DNA of 64,000 bases from VXYL01 sp965203685 (GCA_965203685.1 OZ241908.1:1674001-1738000), one strand, 5' to 3'. Shown: positions 44,128 through 53,230, numbered from the stretch's first letter. The notes: a model not told the origin generated them from the letters alone. Numbers and translations: made by a program.

Positions 44128-44481
44128 ATGGAACTTAGCGGCGATTGGGAGAACCAGAACGGCTCTGTGCTCAGTATTGGCCGGGTCGAGAATGGCGCCT
44201 TCAGCGGCAGCTTCGTCTCCGCGAAGGGTCGGGCAGCGCGGGACCGACGCTATCCCGTGACTGGCGTGGTCAACGGGTCGCTGGTCGCCTTCGCCGTGAA
44301 CTTCGTCGACGACGATGACAACCTGGGCTCCATCTCCAACTTTACCGGCCGTCTTGAGGACGGCGTCCTGCACACCGTCTGGGTGCTTGCGCGAGCGTTC
44401 GAGGACAGTGAGCGCAGCAAGCCCACGCAACCGTGGAATACCTTCCTCGTGAATGCGGACCGCTTCGAGCTGCGGCGCTGA
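44128..44481 (+). CDS. Avidin/streptavidin-family protein
   Basis: The 117-residue protein matches the avidin barrel in order: GDWENQNGSVLSI (streptavidin Asn23 and Ser27 correspond to Asn9 and Ser13), GSFVSAKG (Phe29 at the Tyr43 position, Ser31 at Ser45), SNFTG (Phe72 at the Trp79 position), HTVWVLA (Trp85 at Trp108), PWNTFLVNADRF (Trp103 at Trp120 and Asp111 at Asp128). Most biotin contacts are therefore kept with conservative changes. It has no signal peptide, unlike streptavidin and rhizavidin precursors, so it may be cytoplasmic. Its start at 44128 is the first ATG of the domain. Confidence 0.8.
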   Translation: MELSGDWENQNGSVLSIGRVENGAFSGSFVSAKGRAARDRRYPVTGVVNGSLVAFAVNFVDDDDNLGSISNFTGRLEDGVLHTVWVLARAFEDSERSKPTQPWNTFLVNADRFELRR

Positions 44482-44530
44482 CATAAGGAAGTGGTATGTT
44501 CGCAACGCGTTTCAGCCTAGGAGCCTAGAA

Positions 44531-45160
44531 ATGGCCGACGAGCCCGGCATCTTCGAGATCATGTACAACTGCCGCGCCATGCGGCGGCTGAAGCCGGACC
44601 CCGTGCCGGAGGAGTTGCTGCTGAAGCTCGTCGATGCCGGCAACCAAGGGCCGACAGGCTCCAATGCACAGGGCGTGCGCTGGATCATCGTTCGCGACGC
44701 GGAGCAGCGGGAAAGGCTCGCCGAACTCAACAAGGCGGCGGTCACGCGCTACGCGGCCCCGGACTCGGGGCGTGCCGCCGCGCTGCCGCACCAGGCTTCC
44801 GACAAGCGCATGCGCATGCTCGACGCCGTGCTATGGCAAGCGGAGAACATGCAGGATATCCCCGCGGTCGTCATCGCCTGCTACGAGTTCCCGCAACCTG
44901 TCACGGGCCAGTCGGCGGGCGCCGGCGGTTCCGTGTGGCCCGCCGTGCAGAACCTGTTGCTGGCGGCACGCGCGCTCGGGCTCGGCGCCGCTCCGACGAC
45001 GCTCGGTCTGTCGAACCGCGCGGTGGCCCGCGAAGTGCTGGCCTTGCCGGACACCATGGAAGCGTACTGCCTGATTCCCGTCGGCTATCCGATGGGCCGG
45101 TTCGGCCCGGTCACGCGACTACCGGTCGAGCAGACCCTGCGTTGGGACCGCTGGGACTGA
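44531..45160 (+). CDS. Nitroreductase-family flavoprotein
   Basis: The 209-residue protein has nitroreductase-fold landmarks: EIMYNCRAMRRLKPDPVPEELLLKLVDAGNQGPTGSNAQGVRW at the N-terminus, with the FMN phosphate Arg region RAMRRLK, and a C-terminal PAVQNLLLAARALGLGAAPTTL segment. Such enzymes reduce nitro groups, quinones or other substrates with FMN and NAD(P)H. It lies 49 bp after the avidin-like gene on the same strand and 31 bp before the transporter, so the run may be co-transcribed. Confidence 0.85.
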   Translation: MADEPGIFEIMYNCRAMRRLKPDPVPEELLLKLVDAGNQGPTGSNAQGVRWIIVRDAEQRERLAELNKAAVTRYAAPDSGRAAALPHQASDKRMRMLDAVLWQAENMQDIPAVVIACYEFPQPVTGQSAGAGGSVWPAVQNLLLAARALGLGAAPTTLGLSNRAVAREVLALPDTMEAYCLIPVGYPMGRFGPVTRLPVEQTLRWDRWD

Positions 45161-45191
45161 GCACCATCCGCGTCGACCAAGCTGCCCGGCC

Positions 45192-46694
45192 ATGCCACCC
45201 GGCATGACGTCCGAAACGGCCGGAGCGCCGCCGACGCCGCGCGGCAAGGTCTCGCTCGGCACCAAGCTCGCGTTCTCGAGCGGCGCGCTCGAAGAGGCGA
45301 TGATCGGTGCCGCGGGCATCGCCACGATGGTGTTCTACAACCAGATTCTCGGGGTCGATCCGTGGCTCTGCGGGATGGTGTACTTCGTGGCGAGCGTGGT
45401 CGACGCCGTTTCGGACCCCCTGGTCGGATCGCTGACGGACAACTTCCGCTCCCGCTGGGGCCGGCGCCACCCGTTCATGCTGTTCGCCGCCCTGCCGCTG
45501 GTCGGGGCGTTCTACCTGATGTACGCGCCGCCCTCCGATTTGAGCGAACTGCAGTACTTCTGGTGGTTCCTGGGCACGATGGTGCTGCTGCGGCTCGGCA
45601 AGACCTTCTACGCGATCCCCCATGATGCCCTCGGCGCCGAGTTGACCGACGACTACCATGAACGCACCTCGGTCTTCGGCTACAACGCCGTAGCCGGGCT
45701 GGCAGGAGGTGCCGCGCTGGGGGTGTTCGTCCTAGTCGTGATCTTCCCGTCGACCGGCGAGCACGAGAACGGGCTGCTCAATCCGGACCAGTACCCGGTG
45801 CTGGCCTTGGTCGGCTCGGCCTGGATCGCGATCACGCTGCTGATCTGCGTGATCGGCACCAAGAACCAGATTCCTAACCTGCACCGGATCGACCGGGAAC
45901 GCACCCGTGTTTCGGCCTACCTGCGCGACCTGTTGGCCTTGGTCAAGAGCCGGTCGTACATCTCCGTTTGCGCGGCCTGGTTGGTGATGGCGAGTTCCGG
46001 CGGTGTCCTCGCGGTGGTCGCGACTTACACGTTCATCTACTGCTACGAGCTTTCCACCGAGACGCTGACGCTGCAGCGCTTCGTCGCCATCCCCGGCATC
46101 CTGGTGGCGCTGCCTCTTGCGAGCTACTTGACGCGCGTGCTCGACAAGAAGATGACCGTCGTCTACACCTGTATCGTCTGCGCGACCTTCGTTGGCCTGC
46201 CGCACTTCCTGCGCATGCTCGGCTGGTTCCCCGACAACGATTCGGTGTGGCTGGTCCCGATGCTGTTCGGCAGCTTGCTCATTGGCCTCCTCGCGCTGCC
46301 CGTGGTGCCGATCGTGATCGACTCGCAGTTGGTCGACGTGGCCGACGAATACGAGTACAACACCGGCCGTCGGGCCGAAGGAGTGGTGTTCTCCATCCGT
46401 TCCTTCGCGATCAAGGCGACGTCGGGAATCGGTGGTCTGATCGGCGGCTTCGGCCTGGAGATCATCGGCTTTCCGGAAGACGCCTCCGCGGCGACCCTGA
46501 CGCCGGACGTCCTCAATGGACTCCTTTTCATGACGGGTCCGCTGTATTGGATCATCGTGTTCAGCGGGATGTTGTTCATGGCGCTCTACAATCTCAACCG
46601 CGCGAGGCATGACGAGATCATGGCGGTTCTCGAAGTGCGTCGAGCGGCGCGCGGCGATCCTCTCCGGGCGGCGTCAGGCCTGGACGCCGGCTAG
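45192..46694 (+). CDS. GPH-type sugar:cation symporter (MFS)
   Basis: The 500-residue protein has about twelve membrane segments. SDPLVGSLTDNFRSRWGRRHPFMLF (residues about 75-99) is the characteristic cytoplasmic loop of the melibiose-permease/GPH family. GPH proteins carry sugars or glucuronides with Na+ or H+. It probably imports a sugar or glycoside, but no glycosidase is adjacent. A second ATG at codon 5 is an equally good start. Confidence 0.85.
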   Translation: MPPGMTSETAGAPPTPRGKVSLGTKLAFSSGALEEAMIGAAGIATMVFYNQILGVDPWLCGMVYFVASVVDAVSDPLVGSLTDNFRSRWGRRHPFMLFAALPLVGAFYLMYAPPSDLSELQYFWWFLGTMVLLRLGKTFYAIPHDALGAELTDDYHERTSVFGYNAVAGLAGGAALGVFVLVVIFPSTGEHENGLLNPDQYPVLALVGSAWIAITLLICVIGTKNQIPNLHRIDRERTRVSAYLRDLLALVKSRSYISVCAAWLVMASSGGVLAVVATYTFIYCYELSTETLTLQRFVAIPGILVALPLASYLTRVLDKKMTVVYTCIVCATFVGLPHFLRMLGWFPDNDSVWLVPMLFGSLLIGLLALPVVPIVIDSQLVDVADEYEYNTGRRAEGVVFSIRSFAIKATSGIGGLIGGFGLEIIGFPEDASAATLTPDVLNGLLFMTGPLYWIIVFSGMLFMALYNLNRARHDEIMAVLEVRRAARGDPLRAASGLDAG

Positions 46695-46701
46695 CCACAG
46701 C

Positions 46702-47391
46702 ATGCGGGTTTGGGACGTCAACCCCGGCTACTTGGACCGCCAGCGCCTGCTTGCCGAGCATCGCGAACTGCACGGCGTCGTGGCCGTCACCACCCGCGGC
46801 TTGAACGGCTATGCGGCGCACCCGGAAACCAAGCGGTGGGCCGGCCTCGGTTGGGCCTGCACGATGCGCCATCGCTTGCTCGCGGCGGAAATGGCGTTCC
46901 GCGGCTACCGGGATCGCACACCGGTGCGACTGCGGCGGGCACCGGGATGCTGGCCTGCGACTCTCATCGATGAACCGGCCGCGCAGTTCGGTTTGCTCGC
47001 CCGCAAGTACGCCGGTGGGCGGCGCGGTCGGATTCCGTTGCCTAAGTCGGCGCAGGAACTGTGGGCCCAGCACAAGTACTCGGTGCTGGCGCGAAGCCAG
47101 TCGGCGTACCGTGACCTCGGCGTGCGAGTCAGCGCCCTGCCGGGCGCCGAGATGGGCGAACTGGCCGTCGAACTCGTGGGCTGGTTGCGAGAGCCGCCTG
47201 CGGAAGGCGACCTCCGCAATGCCTTGCAGCACATGTGGGGGCACCTCCAAGGCGTGCGGCCGGGCTTTGAGGGTCGCTCGTCCGCGACAGTCCTCAACCG
47301 GATCCAGGGCGCGGCCCTTGAGGAGAACAATGGCTACTTGCTTGCCCAGACTGCACTGACCGAACTCGAGGCTTGGCTGGGGAGACGATGA
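46702..47391 (+). CDS. Pyrimidine-dimer glycosylase-like domain fused to DUF1722
   Basis: The 229-residue protein begins MRVWDVNPGYLDRQRLLAEHRELHGV, the pattern of T4 endonuclease V-like pyrimidine-dimer glycosylases (T4: LMAEYREL with catalytic Glu). Residues about 110-180 (PLPKSAQELWAQHKYSVLARSQSAYRDLG) match DUF1722, which is often fused to photolyase-related or DUF523 proteins. The combination suggests DNA repair of UV damage by N-glycosylation and strand cleavage. Its stop overlaps the start of the next gene. Catalysis is inferred, not shown. Confidence 0.7.
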   Translation: MRVWDVNPGYLDRQRLLAEHRELHGVVAVTTRGLNGYAAHPETKRWAGLGWACTMRHRLLAAEMAFRGYRDRTPVRLRRAPGCWPATLIDEPAAQFGLLARKYAGGRRGRIPLPKSAQELWAQHKYSVLARSQSAYRDLGVRVSALPGAEMGELAVELVGWLREPPAEGDLRNALQHMWGHLQGVRPGFEGRSSATVLNRIQGAALEENNGYLLAQTALTELEAWLGRR

Positions 47392-48788
47392 TCGTGAGGA
47401 TGTTCCGATGTGTGGCTGGGGTGGCGGCGCTGGGGATGGCAGCCCACACGGCAGCCGGGGCTGACGGTCACTGGGAGGGCCGCATCGGTATACCCGGCGC
47501 TCCGCTGGCTGTGAAGGTCGACCTCGAGCACGAGGCCGAGTCATGGCAGGGGACCATCGACATCCCGGCGCAGGGAGCCGAGGCCCTGCCCCTGTCCCGG
47601 ATTTCGGTGTGGGACACCGGCGATGGTACGCAACGCGTCGAGTTCTCGATCCGCGGCGTTCCCGGAAGACCAACGTTCAAGGGACGTCTGGAAGGCGCCG
47701 AGATCCGCGGTCAGTTCGAGCAGGGCGGCGCGACTTTTCCATTCCGCCTGGGTCGGCAAGCCGTGGCGTTGCCGCGCCCGCAGGAGCCGCGCCCGCCGTT
47801 CCCGTATGCGAGCGAGGACGTTGCCTACCAGCGCGGCCCGGTTCGGCTCGCCGGCACGCTGACTGTCCCGGCGGGCGAGGGTCCATTCCCAGCTGTCTTG
47901 CTGATCTCGGGGAGCGGCCTCCAGGATCGCGACCAGACTCTCTTCGGACACAAGCCATTCTGGGTGCTCGCAGACCACTTGAGCCGGTCAGGGATCGCGG
48001 TGTTGCGTGTGGACGACGCCGGGGCTGGTCAGTCCGAAGCGCACCCAAATCCACCGACCATCGAGGATTTCGCCGCGGATGCCGCGGCCGGCGTCGATTT
48101 CCTGCACGCCGACGATCGCATCAGCACCGTTGGCCTTGTAGGCCACAGCGAAGGCGGGTTGGTGGCCCCCATGCTGGCGAGCCGCCGAGACGACATTGCT
48201 TTCATCGTTCTGCTGGCTGCGCCGGGCGTGCCGGGCGACGAGTTGATGCGCCGTCAGAACGAGCGCATTTACGCCGCGCTGGGGTTCCCGGCGGATCGCC
48301 GCGAACGGCTGCTCGGCTTGCTGGATCGGCTCTTCGCGATCCTCAAATCGGACGCGGCGACCGCTGCGGCGACACCGGAAGTCGAAGCGATCGTCCGCGA
48401 ACAGATGGAAGCGAACGGCGTTCCGGCCGCGGAGCAGCAGGATGCCCAGGTGAGCGCCGCGGCGGTCCAGGCCCTCGCGCCGGCGATGCGCGCACTCTTG
48501 CGCCACGACCCGCGCCCGGCGTTGAGGCGGACGCGCGTCCCTGTGCTGGCGTTGAATGGCGAGCGCGACGTGCAGGTGGATGCGGAGCAGAATCTGCCCG
48601 CGATCCGGGCGGCGCTTGCGGATGCCGGAAACGACGACGTGGAAACCCATCGGTTGCCAGGCTTGAATCACCTCTTCCAGAGCGCCACTTCCGGGCTGCC
48701 GAACGAGTACGGCGCACTCGAAGAGACCATGGCGCCCGCGGTCCTGGATGGCATCCGTGACTGGATCCTGTCGCGGACTGGCGGGTGA
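47388..48788 (+). CDS. Exported alpha/beta hydrolase
   Basis: From ATG 47388 (overlapping the previous TGA) the 466-residue protein has a signal peptide (MFRCVAGVAALGMAAHTAAGA). After a beta-rich N-terminal domain (residues about 25-140) comes an alpha/beta-hydrolase domain with VLLISGSG, GIAVLRVDDAG, nucleophile VGHSEGGLVA, acid Asp in LNGERDVQV and His in LPGLNHLFQ. It resembles the BAAT/S9-related hydrolases that cleave esters or peptides in the periplasm. The substrate is unknown. Confidence 0.8.
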   Translation: MIVRMFRCVAGVAALGMAAHTAAGADGHWEGRIGIPGAPLAVKVDLEHEAESWQGTIDIPAQGAEALPLSRISVWDTGDGTQRVEFSIRGVPGRPTFKGRLEGAEIRGQFEQGGATFPFRLGRQAVALPRPQEPRPPFPYASEDVAYQRGPVRLAGTLTVPAGEGPFPAVLLISGSGLQDRDQTLFGHKPFWVLADHLSRSGIAVLRVDDAGAGQSEAHPNPPTIEDFAADAAAGVDFLHADDRISTVGLVGHSEGGLVAPMLASRRDDIAFIVLLAAPGVPGDELMRRQNERIYAALGFPADRRERLLGLLDRLFAILKSDAATAAATPEVEAIVREQMEANGVPAAEQQDAQVSAAAVQALAPAMRALLRHDPRPALRRTRVPVLALNGERDVQVDAEQNLPAIRAALADAGNDDVETHRLPGLNHLFQSATSGLPNEYGALEETMAPAVLDGIRDWILSRTGG

Positions 48789-48864
48789 TGTCGTCGCGGC
48801 GGCCTGTTGACGGAGGACGGCGTAGACTCCTGGTAGCGCTTACGTTGAGGACACGGACGACAAG

Positions 48865-49632
48865 ATGATCACCTGCATGCCACGCGTCGCGATTGCAACG
48901 CACGACTTCGAGCGCTGCGTTGAGACCTTTCGCCAAGATTACGGCCTCCCGGTGACTGACCTGTCCCCCGGGAGCGTCGAGAGCCTCGGTGCCAAGCTCG
49001 CGATGTGCGTTCCCGAAGGCGGCAGCAACATCGAGGTGATGTCGCCGGCCGACCCGCAAGCGCCGCTCTCGCAAAGCCTGTCACGCTTCCTCGAGCGACG
49101 CGGCGAGGGGTTGTTCGCGCTGATGCTGGAAGCGCCCGATCCCGATCAAGAGGCCGCTGGCCTCGCCGAGCGCGGCCTGAACGTCCTACCGCGGATGGCC
49201 GGCGCCGGCGGCCGCGATGTGCATCCGAACTCGACCAAGGGCGTCCTGATCCGCGTCTACCCGGTGAATTCGTTCACCGGCGAGCGGTCTCGGAGCTCAA
49301 GCGGTCTCTCCGGGATCATGCGGGCCGTCGTTGCAGTCCGCGACCTCGACCACGCGCGCCGGATCTACCAAGCAGGCTTCCGGCTGGCGTGCAACGCCGC
49401 GTACGACGACGAGCTACGCGGCGTGCGTGGGTTCATCTGCCGACCCCCCGCTGGTGGCGTCATCGAGTTCGTGACACCAACGGACGTGGACCGCCCGTTT
49501 GCGCGGGACGTAGCTACCTTTCTCGAAGATCGCCCGGGCCTCTACGCGCTCGTTCTCAACGGCGACTTCCGGCCGGCGTCCGACATCGTGTTCGGTGCGC
49601 GGATTCTCGTCGAGCGCACGGAAGCCGACTAG
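48865..49632 (+). CDS. Tandem VOC-domain protein
   Basis: The 255-residue protein has two VOC modules: residues about 5-130 (RVAIATHDFERCVETFRQDYGLP..., VLIRVYPV) and about 150-250 (IMRAVVAVRDLDHARRIYQAGFRLA...). The first resembles methylmalonyl-CoA-epimerase/glyoxalase-like proteins, though GVLIRVY replaces the usual His/Glu metal site pattern. Function is unknown. It is the last gene before the repeat and mobile-element zone. Confidence 0.7.
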   Translation: MITCMPRVAIATHDFERCVETFRQDYGLPVTDLSPGSVESLGAKLAMCVPEGGSNIEVMSPADPQAPLSQSLSRFLERRGEGLFALMLEAPDPDQEAAGLAERGLNVLPRMAGAGGRDVHPNSTKGVLIRVYPVNSFTGERSRSSSGLSGIMRAVVAVRDLDHARRIYQAGFRLACNAAYDDELRGVRGFICRPPAGGVIEFVTPTDVDRPFARDVATFLEDRPGLYALVLNGDFRPASDIVFGARILVERTEAD

Positions 49633-49785
49633 CGTCTGGCGTACGCCGGACCTTAGCGGGCTGGGGACGTCGCCGTCCCGGCCTGGCTCAACGTCTGTCG
49701 ATGGCAACCGAAAACTGCACACTTCGGGCGGACGACCGGGGATCGGGTCGGGGGCGAGCGTACGGTCCGACGCTTTGAGGTCGAC

Positions 49786-49884
49786 GTGGGGTTGTCCACC
49801 CCTTGACCACAGCGCCTCTTGGATCGAAGGGGATCGGCACCATGGACAAGGCGTGGACAACCCGGCCAACGCCGTGCCACGCGC
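49786..49884 (+). repeat. REP-like hairpin, left arm of inverted pair
   Basis: This 99-bp block matches the reverse complement of 51248-51345 at roughly 90% identity. Each block is itself an imperfect palindrome: GTTGTCCACCCCTTG at one side and CAAGGCGTGGACAAC at the other, with about 20 bp between. The pair brackets the RAYT gene, as REP/BIME elements bracket their transposase. Confidence 0.75.
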
Positions 49885-49972
49885 GGACGCCTGTCCCATT
49901 CAGCAACACGGCATGCAGAGGCCATTTGTCGGCGTCGCCACCGGATCAATTCGGCCGTGCCCAGTCGCACAT

Positions 49973-50227
49973 GGAACATCGCCCAATTCAAGGACGCATG
50001 CTCGGACTCCCTGGCTTGTCCCCAGGTCAGGTCATGCGCGGGGAGGCGCCTAGGACGAACCGAACATCGCCCTATTCATTCGCGTCGACCGGGATCGGTC
50101 CTCAACAGAACATCGCCCAATTCACTCGCGTCTCGAGCCGGGCCGATGGTGCAAGGCGAACTGGACCGTTCAGTCGGCTCGGTTGCCACGCGCCGACCCG
50201 CCTAGGTTGAAAAGGGCGGTGTTTTGT
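49973..50227. repeat. Cluster of GAACATCGCCC motif copies
   Basis: Direct copies lie at 49973-49990, 50061-50078 and 50107-50124 (consensus GAACATCGCCCWATTCA), and an inverted copy at 50207-50227 (TTGAAAAGGGCGGTGTTTTGT). Further copies are at 51563-51582 and, inverted, 53343-53364. They are scattered around the RAYT and IS element. Confidence 0.7.
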
Positions 50228-50338
50228 CAAGGGAGGGATTGCGAGGTCGCGACCGCCGTTCTGCAGGAACACTGTTGACATATACAGTAGTTTGGAGTAG
50301 CCTCCTCCTCGAATGCAGGACCACAAAGGTGACGCCTC

Positions 50339-51094
50339 GTGCAAGGGAAACGTCGTCTCCAAACCAAGAGGAAGCGGCAGACTCGGCAGGCCCGACGGCG
50401 CCGGCAGCCACGCCAGACCAGCCTCGAGTTCAGGCCGACCGGCCGCGGCGGCGCACGGCCGGGAGCGGGACGGCCGCGCATCCGCCGCTCGCGGGTCGCG
50501 CACCGCACTCGCGGCCCGATCCCGGCGCGCTGCCCGGTTCTGATCACGCTGCGCGTCCTCGACGACGTGCCGCCGCTGCGCCGGGGGTGCTTCGTGCGCG
50601 CCTTCCGGGAGACGCTGCGCAAGTGCGCGACGCGTCCCGGGTTCCGGGTGATCCACTACTCGATCCAGGACGACCATGCGCACTTCATCGTGGAGGCGGC
50701 GGGCGCCAAGCGACTGGCGAACGGCATGAAGAGCCTGGCGGCGCGTTTCGCGCGCTGCGTGAACCGTGTCTTCGGCCGCAGTGGCAAGGTGCTGGCGGAC
50801 CGCTTCCACCACGTGCTGAAGCGGACGCCGACGGAGGTGCGGCGGGCGCTGGCGTACGTGCTGCTGAACGCGCGCAAGCACTACCGCCAGCGTCGCCGGC
50901 GGGTTCCGCCGGTGGTTCTGGACGGGGCGAGTTCGGGTCTGTGGTTCGACGGCTGGAAGGGGCGCGGCCCGCCGCCGGGGCGCTATGCGGACGCGGACCG
51001 TCCGCCGGAGGTCGCGGCGCCGCGGACGTGGCTGCTGTCGAAGGGCTGGCGGCGGATCGGGCTGGTGGACCCGGCGGAGGTGCCGGGCGGCTGA
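50339..51094 (+). CDS. REP-associated tyrosine transposase (RAYT, Y1_Tnp)
   Basis: From GTG 50339 the protein is 251 residues with an Arg/Gln-rich N-terminal tail. From about residue 65 it carries the Y1-transposase fold: VLITLRVLDDVPPLRR, the HUH-type motif DDHAHFIVEA (His-x-His), FGRSGKVLADRFHHVLKRTP, and LAYVLLNARKHYRQ with the tyrosine. RAYTs nick single-stranded REP hairpins and are thought to spread them. The exact start is unclear. It is flanked by inverted copies of a REP-like hairpin, which supports the assignment. Confidence 0.85.
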   Translation: MQGKRRLQTKRKRQTRQARRRRQPRQTSLEFRPTGRGGARPGAGRPRIRRSRVAHRTRGPIPARCPVLITLRVLDDVPPLRRGCFVRAFRETLRKCATRPGFRVIHYSIQDDHAHFIVEAAGAKRLANGMKSLAARFARCVNRVFGRSGKVLADRFHHVLKRTPTEVRRALAYVLLNARKHYRQRRRRVPPVVLDGASSGLWFDGWKGRGPPPGRYADADRPPEVAAPRTWLLSKGWRRIGLVDPAEVPGG

Positions 51095-51634
51095 TCCGGT
51101 AGATGCTCGAGCACGTCAACCGGGACACCTTCCCGACCGTCCATCTTGGCAACGTCGAGAAGCTGCAACGTCCAAGGCTGCCACTCGGACTGACGGGCCA
51201 CTGAACCCTCGAAGCTGTCGTTGACCGAATCGACCGTCACGACCTTTGCGCGTGGCGCAGCGCCGGCGGGGTTGTCCACGCCTTGTCCATGGTGCCGATC
51301 CCCTCGATCCAAAAGGCGCTGTGGTCAAGGGGTGGGCAACCCCACCTCCGACCCCTGCGCGTGGAACACCCGGTCACCTGGAGTCCCCAACCGACTGAAT
51401 CCGGAGATCGGCCGCGATGGCTAGGCGACGGGTGGCCGACAGCGCCCATTGGTCGGTCAGCTTCCCCAATACGCGAGTCAGAACCTCGCCTCGTTCAACG
51501 CCTGGCCGTTTCCCACACCCGAGTCAACCCCACTTCACCACGTGGCGCATCGCTCACGCTCATAGAACATCGCCCTATTCAACCAAGAGTCCAGCCAACG
51601 ACCGGGCGGCGGTGCGGCCAAGGGCCGGCCGGTG
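51095..51634. other. Repeat zone between RAYT and IS
   Basis: About 540 bp with no supported gene. It holds the right REP-like block (51248-51345), one GAACATCGCCC motif (51563-51582) and the left copy of the target duplication (51620-51634). Confidence 0.5.
51248..51345 (-). repeat. REP-like hairpin, right arm of inverted pair
   Basis: Reverse-complement partner of 49786-49884; see that entry. The orientation is opposite, so the RAYT gene is enclosed by the pair. Half copies of the GGTGGACAACC part also occur near 53367-53380. Confidence 0.75.
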
Positions 51635-53230
51635 TGTTAGCCCAAAGCACTAATGTCCCCTTTGTCCAATTCTAAAATGTCCCCTTTTCGGCGGCATGGA
51701 GGCTGCGGAGATGGGCGACGGGGAGGTGTTCCTGAGCACTCGGGAGTCGGATCGCGTGGCGGTGATCCGCGAGGTCGCCGAGCGACGACTGCGCCAGTCG
51801 GAGGCTGCGCTGCGGCTCGGTCTGAGCGTTCGGCAGGTGAAGCGGCTGGTGCGCCGCTACCGTGAGCGTGGCGCGGCGGGTCTGGTCTCGGGCCACCGCG
51901 GCAGGCGGCCGAACAACGCGATCGACGCGGCGGTCCGCGAGGCGGTGATGGACCTGGTGCGCGAGCGGTATGCGGACTTCGGTCCGACCTTCGCGTGCGA
52001 GAAGCTGGCCGAGCTGCACGGCCACCGGCTTTCCGCGGAGACGCTGCGCGGCTGGATGATCGAGGACGGGCTGTGGCAGGCGAAGCCGCGGCGGGAGATC
52101 CGCGAGCATCCGAGCCGTCCGCGCCGCGAGTGCCTGGGCGACCTGGTGCAGATCGACGGCTCGCCGCACGACTGGTTCGAGGGCCGGGGGCCGAGGTGCA
52201 CGCTGATCGTGTACGTCGACGACGCCACGTCGCGGCTGCTGGCGACGGGCTTCCACGCCGCGGAGACGACCGAGGCGTACATGCGCACGACGCGCGCGCA
52301 CCTCGCGGCGCACGGCCGGCCGGTGGCGTACTACTCGGACCGCTACGGGGTGTTCCGGGTCAACCGCCGCGACCGCGAGGGCGAGCCGACGCAGTTCGTG
52401 CGGGCCTTGAAGACGCTTACCGTCGAGTCGATCCACGCCGGCAGCCCGCAGGCCAAGGGCCGCGTGGAGCGGGCCAACAGGACGCTGCAGGACCGTCTGG
52501 TCAAGGAGATGCGGCTGCGCGGCATCAGCGGCATGGAGGCGGGCAACGCCTACCTGCCGGCGTTCATGGCGGACTACAACGGACGCTTCGGCGTGGCGCC
52601 GCGCAACCCCGCCGACGCGCACCGGGCGGTTCTGCACGACGACCGGGAGCTGGACCTCATCCTGTGCGAGCACCACGTCCGCAAGGTGACCGGGAACCTG
52701 TCGATCAGCTTCGAGGGCGACACCTACCAGGTCACGGGACACGGCAGGGGCTACCGGCTGCGCGGCGCGGCGGTGACGGTGTGCAAGGGCTTCGACGGCG
52801 CGGTGACGGTGCTGCGCGGCGGTCGCGAGCTTGCCGTGCGGCGGCTCGCCGAGGGCGAGGAGCCGCTGCCGGTCGAGGACGGCAAGAGCGTGCGGCAGCT
52901 GGTGGACAGCGCGAAGGCGGAGCAGCAGTCCCGTGCGGACTGGAAGCCGGCGCCGGACCACCCCTGGCGCCGCGGCTTCAAGCCGGAGGCGGCCGGGACG
53001 GCCGCCGGCTGACGCCGCGCCGTTCCGGCGCTCGGACTCCGGTCGCTCCGCTCCCTCCGACCGAGCGCCGGAACGGCGGAGTCGACACCACTGCGGGGCA
53101 GCGTCCCCAAGGCCGACACGCATGCCGACAGGCAACGCCCAAGCCCCTCGCCTTGGTCCACGACACCCACGCGAAACAAGGGGACATTTCTGAATTGGAG
53201 AAAAGGGGACATCTCTGAATTGCTTTGACA
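51635..53230 (+). mobile_element. ISNCY/IS1202-type insertion sequence with 15-bp target duplication
   Basis: The element is about 1,596 bp. The ends read TGTTAGCCCAAAGCACTA and, reverse-complemented, TGTCAAAGCAATTCAGAG; each is followed by repeated ATGTCCCCTTTT segments that form the subterminal inverted repeats. AAGGGCCGGCCGGTG lies at 51620-51634 and at 53231-53245, directly abutting both ends, and is taken as the target-site duplication. An intact duplication and intact transposase suggest recent insertion. IS1202 duplications are often longer than 15 bp. Confidence 0.8.
51696..53012 (+). CDS. ISNCY/IS1202-type DDE transposase
   Basis: The 438-residue protein starts with helix-turn-helix domains (LRQSEAALRLGLSVRQVKRL, residues about 32-51) and has a DDE core: Asp in LGDLVQIDGSPHDWFEGR, Asp in PVAYYSDRYGVFR, Glu in SPQAKGRVERANRTLQ. 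The spacing and the phrases DGSPHDWFEGR and TLQDRLVKEMRLRGI are typical of the IS1202 group of ISNCY. The C-terminal part is shorter and Arg-rich. It makes the cut and strand transfer at the element ends, and looks intact. Confidence 0.9.
   Translation: MEAAEMGDGEVFLSTRESDRVAVIREVAERRLRQSEAALRLGLSVRQVKRLVRRYRERGAAGLVSGHRGRRPNNAIDAAVREAVMDLVRERYADFGPTFACEKLAELHGHRLSAETLRGWMIEDGLWQAKPRREIREHPSRPRRECLGDLVQIDGSPHDWFEGRGPRCTLIVYVDDATSRLLATGFHAAETTEAYMRTTRAHLAAHGRPVAYYSDRYGVFRVNRRDREGEPTQFVRALKTLTVESIHAGSPQAKGRVERANRTLQDRLVKEMRLRGISGMEAGNAYLPAFMADYNGRFGVAPRNPADAHRAVLHDDRELDLILCEHHVRKVTGNLSISFEGDTYQVTGHGRGYRLRGAAVTVCKGFDGAVTVLRGGRELAVRRLAEGEEPLPVEDGKSVRQLVDSAKAEQQSRADWKPAPDHPWRRGFKPEAAGTAAG

Larger units (their letters stand above)
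49633..50338. other. Repeat-rich non-coding zone upstream of the RAYT
   Basis: About 700 bp without a supported gene. It contains the left REP-like hairpin (49786-49884) and four copies of the short GAACATCGCCC motif. The sequence reads as repeat mosaic rather than decayed coding DNA. Confidence 0.5.

Noticed and set aside
49973..51582. CRISPR array from the spaced GAACATCGCCC motif
   Set aside because: Copies are too short, irregularly spaced and in both orientations; no cas genes nearby.
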